From contig JACQOB010000071.1 in assembly GCA_016202745.1 (NCBI GenBank), forward strand, positions 1 through 5,573: a DNA stretch of 5,573 nt. The letters are read 5' to 3'. Shown piece by piece: positions 1 through 4,425 of this stretch. Below the pieces are notes generated by a model. That model saw only the letters and a program-made list of their open reading frames with translations, had not been told where the DNA came from and did no database searches. Each line of letters starts with the position of its first letter. Position 1 is the stretch's first letter. Position numbers and translations under genes: made by a program. Source of the stretch: Candidatus Aenigmatarchaeota archaeon (GTDB lineage Archaea > Aenigmatarchaeota > Aenigmatarchaeia > QMZP01).

Positions 1-83
1 AACCAAGGGAAGCCGAGAGCCAAGAAACAGGATTCGCAAACGCTACTGCACAGGTATCTAACCAATTAACAGGCGAGCCGTAA
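1..83 (+). CDS. 3' end of a possible IS200/IS605-type TnpB (partial)
   Basis: Reading from base 3, an open frame of 26 codons enters from the left window edge and stops at TAA 81-83. It ends ETGFANATAQVSNQLTGEP. No domain is visible in so short a tail. The call rests on what follows: a GC-rich hairpin and then a CGAGGAATC-plus-hairpin ending, which resembles the right end of tnpB-only elements, where the tnpB 3' end overlaps the omega RNA. TnpB is an RNA-guided DNA nuclease encoded by such elements. Frame 1 (stop at 67-69) and frame 2 (stop at 59-61) are also open from the edge, so the frame choice is uncertain. It could equally be the end of an unrelated gene. Confidence 0.3.
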   Translation, partial: PREAESQETGFANATAQVSNQLTGEP

Positions 84-146
84 TACCGCCGGTCTGTGAC
101 CGGCGGATAGGCGAGCTAACCGAGGAATCAAGGATTTATATCCTCC
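60..146 (+). mobile_element. Candidate right end / omega-RNA scaffold of an IS200/IS605-type element
   Basis: A perfect 9-bp hairpin (CCGCCGGTC at 86-94, loop TGT, GACCGGCGG at 98-106) is followed by ACCGAGGAATC (119-129) and a second hairpin, AGGAT 131-135, loop TTAT, ATCCT 140-144. From memory of the family, many IS200/IS605 tnpB elements end with a GGAATC motif followed directly by a small terminal hairpin, and that region is also the 3' end of the guide (omega) RNA. If so, the guide would be the flanking sequence just after about base 144-146. No left end, TnpA or complete tnpB lies in the window. The alternative is an ordinary gene end followed by a terminator hairpin. Confidence 0.4.
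86..106. repeat. Perfect 9-bp inverted repeat (hairpin)
   Basis: CCGCCGGTC and GACCGGCGG pair perfectly around a TGT loop. It lies 2 bp after the stop codon of the frame ending at 83. It is flanked by two direct copies of AGGCGAGC, at 71-78 and 109-116. A stem this GC-rich should fold as RNA or as single-stranded DNA. There is no T-run after it, so a simple intrinsic terminator is less likely than a structural RNA or element end. Confidence 0.75.
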
Positions 147-264
147 CCCCTAAGCCGAATTCGCCGCTTTCAAATGCAACTCCCCTGCCCTTCAGTTGTC
201 CGTCAATTAGGGGGAACTCTCCTTCATTTCCACGTGGCAATATGCACACATAGTATTCAGCCAT
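136..264 (-). CDS. Small protein of unknown function, 42 aa, possibly truncated
   Basis: An ATG at 264-262 opens a 42-codon frame ending in TAA at 138-136. It starts MAEYYVCILPRGNEGEF and ends GEFGLGGRI. A strong Shine-Dalgarno AGGAGG (276-271) lies 6 nt before the ATG, and a TATA box (308-301) lies about 44 nt before it, giving a short leader that holds the ribosome site. The protein is glycine-rich and acidic, with one cysteine and no membrane segment or signal peptide; I do not recognise it. It lies downstream of ftsY in the same direction but has its own promoter. The last codons (AGG ATA TAA) fall in the presumed end of the IS200/IS605-type element, so the original protein may have been longer. 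The initiation signals support expression; a real function is less sure. Confidence 0.55.
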   Translation of the reverse strand: MAEYYVCILPRGNEGEFPLIDGQLKGRGVAFESGEFGLGGRI

Positions 265-270
265 ATGACT

Positions 271-276
271 CCTCCT
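271..276 (-). promoter_or_regulatory. Shine-Dalgarno site of the 42-aa gene
   Basis: The minus strand reads AAAGGAGGAGTCAT before the ATG at 264. AGGAGG with a 6-nt spacer is a near-ideal match to an archaeal 16S anti-SD and fixes this start codon. Confidence 0.65.
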
Positions 277-300
277 TTAGCACAATAACAGCAGGTAAGA

Positions 301-308
301 TTTATAAA
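301..308 (-). promoter_or_regulatory. TATA box for the 42-aa gene
   Basis: TTTATAAA is a palindromic TATA box. On the minus strand a start point about 26 nt downstream falls near 280, leaving a leader of roughly 17 nt that contains the Shine-Dalgarno site. It lies 31 bp beyond the ftsY stop codon. Because it is palindromic it could also work on the plus strand, but no gene there would use it. Confidence 0.5.
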
Positions 309-339
309 CTTAAATAGAATACCACCCATAGATAACAAA

Positions 340-1449
340 TTACTCAAACAGCCCCTTCACGAACTTCCTCGGCTCAAACCTCTCTATGTCCTCGTATTCC
401 TGCCCTGTGCCCAGGAACAGGATTGGCTTCTTTATCGCATAGCAGACTGAGAATATTGCGCCACCCTTTGGGTTGACATCAACCTTTGTCAGCACCACCG
501 CGTCCACGCCTATGGACTCGTTAAACCGCCTGGCCTGCTCCACGGCGTCATTCCCCGTGATGCTGTCAATGACAAGCACCTTCAGGTCAGGCTTGTTCAC
601 CCTGATGACCTTCTTCAGCTCGTCCAGCAGGTTCGCGTCCACATGCGTCCTTCCCGCCGTATCCGCCAGCACGACATCGTTGCGCCTGCTTTCCGCGGAC
701 TTTATGGCGTCGAAGATGACCGCCGCCGAATCCGCGCCGTAATCATGCTTAACCACGCGCACGCCAACCTTCTTTCCATGGTGCTCCAGCTGCTCGATGC
801 TCGCGGCGCGGAAGGTGTCGCCCGCAGCCATGACAGGAGAGAAGCCATGCTTCTTGAGATGGTGCGCAATCTTCGCTATTGATGTCGTCTTGCCGGAGCC
901 ATTGAACCCGAGGAAAACCATTGTGAGGGGCTTCCCCTCTTTCCTCTTCTGCCTTATTGCTTCCTCAAGGTTTATCCTGCCCTGGTCCAGGACAGCCAAA
1001 AGGCTGCTTTCCAGGGCCTCCTTTATGGCTTCTTCGGCCTTGAACCTGCCCACGGATTTCCTTGCCAGCTCCTCCTTGAGCTTCCCCCTGAGGAAATCCG
1101 CCACCTCCAGCGCAATGTTGGCCTCCAGCAGGCCAGATTCGCTTTCGTTGAAGAAGCTGTCTACGTCCTGGCCCGACAGTTGCCTTTCCGTTATCCTTGA
1201 AATGAGGCCCTTCTTCGGTTTCTTCACCGCCCTGGTTTCCGGTTCAGCCCCTTCTTCTATCTCCCTGTGCACCCCTTTAAGGACAGCTGGGGGCTCCTGT
1301 TCGTGCCTCTCCTCCACCTCAGCCTCTATTATCTCCTCGTCAGCCTTTGCTTCCACTGCCTCAAGAGCCTGCGTTTCCTCCTTCTCCTCTGCCTTCCTGG
1401 CAAGCTTCTTGACGCTTTCAGAGAGCTTCTTCTTCAGGAAGTCGAACAT
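340..1449 (-). CDS. ftsY: Signal recognition particle receptor FtsY
   Basis: FtsY is the SRP receptor GTPase. At the membrane it pairs with SRP54 bound to ribosomes and hands nascent membrane and secreted proteins to the Sec translocon. The 369-aa protein begins with a basic amphipathic segment (residues 2-20), likely membrane-binding, then an acidic A-region (about 21-71), the N helical bundle (about 82-170) and the G domain. Visible motifs are P-loop GFNGSGKTTS (181-190), DTFRAASIEQL (211-221), DTAGR (263-267), TKVD (321-324) for guanine, KGG (328-330) and GTGQEYEDIERF (347-358). The usual D-[AT]-x-[TA]-G motif is DSITGND here. ATG 1449 was preferred over an in-frame TTG three codons upstream because a TATA box lies 28 nt from the ATG, which predicts a leaderless message. 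It is divergent from the 108-aa gene. Confidence 0.97.
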   Translation of the reverse strand: MFDFLKKKLSESVKKLARKAEEKEETQALEAVEAKADEEIIEAEVEERHEQEPPAVLKGVHREIEEGAEPETRAVKKPKKGLISRITERQLSGQDVDSFFNESESGLLEANIALEVADFLRGKLKEELARKSVGRFKAEEAIKEALESSLLAVLDQGRINLEEAIRQKRKEGKPLTMVFLGFNGSGKTTSIAKIAHHLKKHGFSPVMAAGDTFRAASIEQLEHHGKKVGVRVVKHDYGADSAAVIFDAIKSAESRRNDVVLADTAGRTHVDANLLDELKKVIRVNKPDLKVLVIDSITGNDAVEQARRFNESIGVDAVVLTKVDVNPKGGAIFSVCYAIKKPILFLGTGQEYEDIERFEPRKFVKGLFE

Positions 1450-1463
1450 AGATACCAATTGGC

Positions 1464-1469
1464 TTATAT
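1464..1469 (+). promoter_or_regulatory. TATA box of the 108-aa gene
   Basis: TTATAT at 1464-1469 begins 28 nt before the ATG at 1492, again the leaderless spacing. It supports the 1492 start over the in-frame ATG at 1477, which is only 13 nt from the box and would lie upstream of the predicted transcript. Confidence 0.5.
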
Positions 1470-1470
1470 G

Positions 1471-1477
1471 TTTTAAA
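1471..1477 (-). promoter_or_regulatory. TATA box of ftsY
   Basis: The minus strand reads TTTAAAA, its first base 28 nt before the ATG at 1449. This is the archaeal spacing that places transcription start at or next to the start codon, so ftsY is probably leaderless. No Shine-Dalgarno site precedes the ATG, which agrees. Confidence 0.55.
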
Positions 1478-1491
1478 TGGAAATATTCATC

Positions 1492-1818
1492 ATGGCAGAA
1501 AGATACCAGGCAATTTCATTTGATACCTCGCAAATTGATGCGGATATCGATGCAGGAAAGAAAGATGGCAGTCAATTAATAGAATTACAAAAAAGGTACT
1601 TGAATAGGCTAGTGGAGGAGGGATTTGAGGTCCTGGTTGACGGCTGCACAATGATAGCGGGTTTCCCGCCTTCAATTCTGGTGGGCGGTGACAGGTCAAG
1701 GCCAATAAAGGACAGGGCTTACGAAATTGCAGATGAGCTTGGTTTAGGCCCCTATGTAGGGAGTGGGGATTTCTATACACTGCATAAATTGCCACAGGCA
1801 AAAAACCGATTAATTTAA
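1492..1818 (+). CDS. Conserved-looking protein of unknown function, 108 aa
   Basis: The protein starts MAERYQAISFDTSQIDADID and ends HKLPQAKNRLI. I do not recognise the family. It is acidic in its first part, has a likely helix at residues 27-44 (QLIELQKRYLNRLVEEGF), a short hydrophobic strand, a glycine/proline turn with FPPSILVGGDRSR (58-70), a second helix (73-83, KDRAYEIADEL) and one cysteine (C52). No membrane segment or signal peptide is visible, so it is probably a small soluble mixed alpha/beta protein. It is divergent from ftsY and shares its 42-bp promoter region; its stop overlaps that of the convergent epimerase gene by 4 bp. The reverse frame over the same stretch is far less protein-like. 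The ATG at 1477 would add five residues (MEIFI). Confidence 0.8.
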   Translation: MAERYQAISFDTSQIDADIDAGKKDGSQLIELQKRYLNRLVEEGFEVLVDGCTMIAGFPPSILVGGDRSRPIKDRAYEIADELGLGPYVGSGDFYTLHKLPQAKNRLI

Positions 1819-2708
1819 GGATTTGCACCTGACTTGTACCACCCGACCATCTCTTTTATCCCTTCTTCAATAGGCATTCTGGGTGAAAAACCAAGCTCTT
1901 TCCTCGCCTTTTCAATCCTGTATTCCCTGTTGAGGATGAAGGCGTCCATGTCTTTCCCCTTCCCTTTGAGGCCCGCCAGAAGCTTTACCAGCCACACAGG
2001 CCAGAATTTCGGTTCTATCCCTATTTCACTGGCCAGCATGTTTGCAAGATTAATGAAGGGAATGTTCTCATTTCCTGCAATATTATAAACACCCTTGCCT
2101 TTCTCCAGGCCAATAATGAAAGCCCTGGAAACGTCGGAAACATGTATCAGGTTTGTATTCGTATTGGCTTTTGGTATCGGGAAGCCCTTCCCGAAGAACT
2201 TCATTATCTTCCACCAGATGGGGCTGCCAACGCCATACACAACGCTTATCCTGTTGCATACGGAAGGGATGCCTGACTCCAGTACAGCAGTTTCAGCCGC
2301 AAGCTTTGACTGGCCGTAGAAATTCCTTGGGCGGGCAGGCGTTGCTTCGTCAGCCACGCCCTTTGTTGAGCCGTAAACTGAGACAGAGGAGGAGAAGATG
2401 AATTTGCTGGCGTTCTTCGAGGCTTCAAGAAGATTTTTTGTGCCCTGTAAATTGATCCTGAATAGTTCCTCCCTTGGCATTGTATAAGAAATAACGCCGG
2501 CAAGATGGATTATTGTCCCTGCGTCTTTTACCGCCTTTCTTATTGATTCTTTATCCAGGATATCGCCTTTAACGGCTTCTATCTTAGGAAACATCTTTCT
2601 GGCTTTTTCTATATCCCGGCAAAGAAGCCTTGCAGGGTAGCCTTCATTCAGGAGGTCCCTGACAAGGTTCTGCCCTATGAACCCCGTGCCTCCCGTGACA
2701 AGTATCAT
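1815..2708 (-). CDS. NAD-dependent epimerase/dehydratase, extended SDR family
   Basis: This 297-aa protein has the length and layout of extended short-chain dehydrogenases/reductases, the family of GalE-like sugar-nucleotide epimerases and NAD(P)-dependent dehydratases. Seen in order are TGGTGFIG (5-12), the Rossmann dinucleotide loop; GDI with Asp49; HLAG (68-71); SSSVSVYG (106-113) with the catalytic serine; YGQSK (131-135), the YxxxK active site with Tyr131 and Lys135; and IHVSDV (188-193) in the substrate domain. There is no signal peptide; a hydrophobic WPVWLVKLLAGL stretch (236-247) might contact membrane or lipid. Sugar-nucleotide, sterol-like and reductase substrates are all possible, so no specific activity is given. 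ATG 2708 was chosen over TTG 2726 because it starts directly at the Rossmann strand and lies 29 nt from a TATA box. It is divergent from GGGP synthase, so a lipid or surface-glycan role is possible but unproven. Confidence 0.95.
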   Translation of the reverse strand: MILVTGGTGFIGQNLVRDLLNEGYPARLLCRDIEKARKMFPKIEAVKGDILDKESIRKAVKDAGTIIHLAGVISYTMPREELFRINLQGTKNLLEASKNASKFIFSSSVSVYGSTKGVADEATPARPRNFYGQSKLAAETAVLESGIPSVCNRISVVYGVGSPIWWKIMKFFGKGFPIPKANTNTNLIHVSDVSRAFIIGLEKGKGVYNIAGNENIPFINLANMLASEIGIEPKFWPVWLVKLLAGLKGKGKDMDAFILNREYRIEKARKELGFSPRMPIEEGIKEMVGWYKSGANP

Positions 2709-2730
2709 CCTTTGGAATTGGATCAAAGAC

Positions 2731-2737
2731 TTTTAAA
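2731..2737 (-). promoter_or_regulatory. TATA box of the epimerase gene
   Basis: The minus strand reads TTTAAAA within the palindrome CTTTTAAAG (2730-2738). Its first base is 29 nt from the ATG at 2708, predicting a leaderless or nearly leaderless transcript. Confidence 0.5.
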
Positions 2738-2743
2738 GCGTTG

Positions 2744-2750
2744 TTATAAT
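2744..2750 (+). promoter_or_regulatory. TATA box of the GGGP synthase gene
   Basis: TTATAAT begins 31 nt ahead of the ATG at 2775, predicting transcription start within a few bases of the start codon. A GGGG run (2765-2768) lies 6 nt before the ATG and is only a weak Shine-Dalgarno match. Confidence 0.45.
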
Positions 2751-2774
2751 ACTTTAGGACTGAAGGGGTATTGT

Positions 2775-3527
2775 ATGGAAATCGGGAAAGTGGAGCGCTA
2801 CATAAATGACAAGACAGCCAGCGGCAAGGGAGCCTTCATGGGCCTAATAGATCCTGACAAGCAGGCTCCTGAAAAGGCCCTGCAGCTTGCAAGGAACCTG
2901 GAGGCCGGAGGAGCGGATGTCATAATGCTCGGGGGTTCGATAGGCGTCCAGGGCCCGGTGCTTGAGCACACAGCAAAACTGATCAAGAATGCGGTGAAGC
3001 TGCCGCTGCACATTTTCCCCGGCAACGTGGGCAACGTGACCTATTACGCCGACTCAATATATTTCATGTCGCTCCTGAACAGCAAGAATGCCTACTGGAT
3101 AACAGGCGCGCAGACCCTTGGCGCGCCTGTCATAAAACACAGCAAGATCGAGCCCATACCGACAGCATACCTGGTCTTTGAGCCGGGGGAGACGGTGGGC
3201 AGGGTCGGGGATGCAAACCTTCTCCCAAGGGACAAGCCCGACTTGGCCGTGGCTTATTCCCTGGCTGCCCAGTACCTTGGCATGAGGTTTGTCATACTCG
3301 AGTCAGGCAGCGGGGCGCCCGAGCCCGTTCCAACGGAAATAGTGAAAGCAGTCAGGCATGCGACAGGCCTGAAGATCGTCGTGGCCGGCGGGGTGAAAAC
3401 CCCTGAGCAGGCAAGGGAGCTTGTGAAGGCCGGCGCAAACTGCATCCACATCGGCACGAAGATAGAGGACGGCAATGTCGAGAGGATAAGGGCATTCTCA
3501 AGGGCGATACACATGGAAGAGGAATGA
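2775..3527 (+). CDS. Geranylgeranylglyceryl phosphate synthase (GGGP synthase)
   Basis: The enzyme joins sn-glycerol-1-phosphate to geranylgeranyl diphosphate, forming the first ether bond of archaeal membrane lipids. It is a cytosolic or membrane-peripheral TIM-barrel protein using Mg2+. At 250 aa it matches the GGGPS/PcrB family. Visible motifs are LIDPDK (24-29), GGSIG (53-57), FPGN (81-84), YFMSLLNS (96-103), TAYLVFEPGETVGRVGDA (130-147), LESGSGAPEPVP (175-186), AGGVKTPEQA (204-213) and GTKIED (227-232); the last three groups bind phosphate or glycerol phosphate in known structures. The phospholipid-type YLVFEPGETVG segment and length suit the archaeal GGGPS group rather than bacterial PcrB. 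ATG 2775 is preferred to an in-frame TTG at 2712, since upstream codons are unlike the family and would overlap the promoter. It stands alone on its strand. Confidence 0.97.
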   Translation: MEIGKVERYINDKTASGKGAFMGLIDPDKQAPEKALQLARNLEAGGADVIMLGGSIGVQGPVLEHTAKLIKNAVKLPLHIFPGNVGNVTYYADSIYFMSLLNSKNAYWITGAQTLGAPVIKHSKIEPIPTAYLVFEPGETVGRVGDANLLPRDKPDLAVAYSLAAQYLGMRFVILESGSGAPEPVPTEIVKAVRHATGLKIVVAGGVKTPEQARELVKAGANCIHIGTKIEDGNVERIRAFSRAIHMEEE

Positions 3528-3592
3528 TTTATCTGGCAGCCTTTCTTGAAAATGATTTTATCTGCTTCAGGCTGAAAGGCTTCCTGAAAATG
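3524..3592 (+). repeat. Decayed tandem repeats and hairpins after the GGGP synthase gene
   Basis: ATGATTT-ATCTG at 3524-3535 recurs as ATGATTTTATCTG at 3552-3564, and TTCTTGAAAATG (3543-3554) recurs as TTCCTGAAAATG (3581-3592). The stretch also folds in alternative ways: AGCCTTTC 3538-3545 with GAAAGGCT 3574-3581 (8 bp), or TTCAGG 3566-3571 with CCTGAA 3583-3588 (6 bp). T-rich sequence follows (TGTTGTTTCTCCTC, 3591-3604), so transcription of the gene could end here. Confidence 0.45.
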
Positions 3593-3604
3593 TTGTTTCT
3601 CCTC
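3591..3604 (+). terminator. Possible T-rich termination region for the GGGP synthase gene
   Basis: Archaeal termination mainly needs T-rich sequence in the non-template strand. TGTTGTTTCTCCTC follows the TTCAGG/CCTGAA hairpin closely, about 65 nt after the stop codon. The run is interrupted by C and G, so the call is weak. Confidence 0.25.
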
Positions 3605-3659
3605 TCAACCGCAGCAAGAAAAGATATCAGACCTCTCATGAACACAGATTGGTTTTCCC

Positions 3660-3725
3660 ATTTAAATGGCTGTGGATAGGGGCGTTCCGGTAGGGCCGGT
3701 ATAGAGCAGGACAGGGCTTCGCCCC
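3660..3725. other. GC-rich foldable element with upstream TATA-like box; possible ncRNA or mRNA 3' end
   Basis: ATTTAAAT (3660-3667) is followed by GC-rich sequence that can fold. GGGGCG 3679-3684 pairs with CGCCCC 3720-3725, enclosing CCGG 3687-3690 paired with CCGG 3695-3698. An alternative small hairpin is GGGC 3714-3717 / GCCC 3721-3724. The element ends 5 bp from the stop codon of the convergent 169-aa gene, so on the minus strand it would be the 3' end of that message. On the plus strand it could be a short RNA, though the predicted start near 3687 would cut the outer stem. There is no tRNA T-arm. The remaining 3605-3659 shows nothing I can name. Confidence 0.3.
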
Positions 3726-3729
3726 ATTA

Positions 3730-4239
3730 TCAGTCCCAGCTCCTTAAAGCGCAGTAGTCCACGAATTTCTGGGAGGGCATTATTATCACATTGTTTTCAA
3801 ACAGCGTTGGGTAAACAAACCCCCCTATCTTGGCGAGGCTGGTGCCGAATACAGGCCCTTCGTCCACCATTCCCGTCCTGTATGTGCCTCTCTTCTCAAC
3901 GGCTTCCAAGAATTGTGCTGCATTACTTATGTGCGGAGCATCAAGCTTCGAACCATTTATGATCCACGGCTGCCACAGGTCCTTGTTCGCACTAGAGTAT
4001 AAAATAGCACTAAGCGTGTTCTCGGCTTCCGTAACGTTTAGCGGCGACCCCATCGTGAAATGAAACAAGTCCGTCAATGAGCCATTAGCGATTCCAGCCT
4101 TTCTTTCCCCCAGGATTTCCCCCAGCGGATATTGGGCGTTTATTCTTGCTAAATAAGCGTCGCTATACGTGCCTTCCCGCAAGGCTGCGTCTCTTCCTAC
4201 CAATTCCCTCGGAATCTTGCTATAGCGAGGTTCTGTCAT
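3730..4239 (-). CDS. Protein of unknown function, 169 aa
   Basis: I do not recognise this protein. It starts MTEPRYSKIPRELVGRDAAL and ends YCALRSWD, followed at once by TGA TAA. It appears soluble, with no signal peptide or membrane segment, one cysteine (C162, in DYCALRSWD), and aromatic-rich patches such as LTDLFHFTMG, KDLWQPWIING and GGFVYPTLFENNVIIMPS. Start choice: ATG 4239 has GGAGG (4251-4247) 7 nt upstream, whereas ATG 4245 (two residues longer) has only GGTGG with a 4-nt spacer; earlier in-frame codons lie upstream of the predicted transcript. A TATA box at 4280-4273 gives a short leader holding the ribosome site. It follows the radical SAM gene in the same direction after 186 bp, so it may belong to the same pathway as a separate transcript. 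Codon usage looks like its neighbours. Confidence 0.8.
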   Translation of the reverse strand: MTEPRYSKIPRELVGRDAALREGTYSDAYLARINAQYPLGEILGERKAGIANGSLTDLFHFTMGSPLNVTEAENTLSAILYSSANKDLWQPWIINGSKLDAPHISNAAQFLEAVEKRGTYRTGMVDEGPVFGTSLAKIGGFVYPTLFENNVIIMPSQKFVDYCALRSWD

Positions 4240-4245
4240 ATTCAT

Positions 4246-4254
4246 CCCTCCACC
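4246..4254 (-). promoter_or_regulatory. Shine-Dalgarno region of the 169-aa gene
   Basis: The minus strand reads GGTGGAGGG. Its GGAGG core sits 7 nt before ATG 4239, and the overlapping GGTGG sits 4 nt before ATG 4245. The first spacing is better and decides the start. Confidence 0.55.
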
Positions 4255-4272
4255 TTTAATATGGTCTATTGG

Positions 4273-4280
4273 TATATAAA
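4273..4280 (-). promoter_or_regulatory. TATA box of the 169-aa gene
   Basis: The minus strand reads TTTATATA, its first base 41 nt before ATG 4239. A start point about 26 nt downstream (near 4254) leaves a leader of about 15 nt that just includes the Shine-Dalgarno site. Confidence 0.5.
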
Positions 4281-4291
4281 GCTTTCTATAT

Positions 4292-4309
4292 GTAACTATC
4301 AAGTAACTA
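4292..4309 (-). promoter_or_regulatory. Direct repeat upstream of the TATA box, possible operator
   Basis: Two exact copies of GTAACTA (4292-4298 and 4303-4309; TAGTTAC on the minus strand) are spaced 11 bp apart, about one helical turn, starting 11 bp upstream of the TATA box of the 169-aa gene. This placement suits an activator or TFB-region binding site. Two 7-mers in AT-rich DNA can also arise by chance. Confidence 0.3.
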
Positions 4310-4387
4310 CTATAAAATCGAAGCTCCATGGTACGTGTTTAGCTGCTTAGGAGGCTTATTGGCGGTGCATATCTGTTTTGGATTATG

Positions 4388-4415
4388 GTTTTCCTGCCAA
4401 AATTCATGGGAAAAC
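4388..4415 (-). terminator. Hairpin after the radical SAM gene
   Basis: GTTTTCC (4388-4394) pairs with GGAAAAC (4409-4415), 7 bp around a 14-nt loop. It begins 10 nt after the stop codon of the radical SAM gene on the minus strand. No clean T-run follows, so it may stabilise or process the 3' end rather than terminate. The rest of the gap (4316-4387) holds no gene I can support. Confidence 0.3.
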
Positions 4416-4425
4416 ACCCAAAGGC

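Noticed and set aside
77..106. GCCGTAATACCGCCGG resembles the 530-loop of 16S rRNA
   Set aside because: The similarity ends after a few bases and no other rRNA sequence surrounds it.
1450..1458. TTG at 1458 as the ftsY start
   Set aside because: The ATG at 1449 has leaderless TATA spacing and matches the usual FtsY beginning (MFDFLKKKL).
797..1579. Long plus-strand open frame of 260 codons opposite ftsY
   Set aside because: It is serine/leucine/phenylalanine-rich with no domain, fully antisense to a clear FtsY. It is the product of codon bias on the other strand.
1490..1828. Minus-strand open frame of 112 codons opposite the 108-aa gene
   Set aside because: Its composition (proline, histidine and cysteine scattered) is not protein-like, and the plus-strand frame has a better promoter and start.
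3679..3760. Possible tRNA in the GC-rich segment after 3679
   Set aside because: No T-arm (GGTTCRANYCC) and no 7-bp acceptor stem can be formed, and the segment runs into the 169-aa gene.
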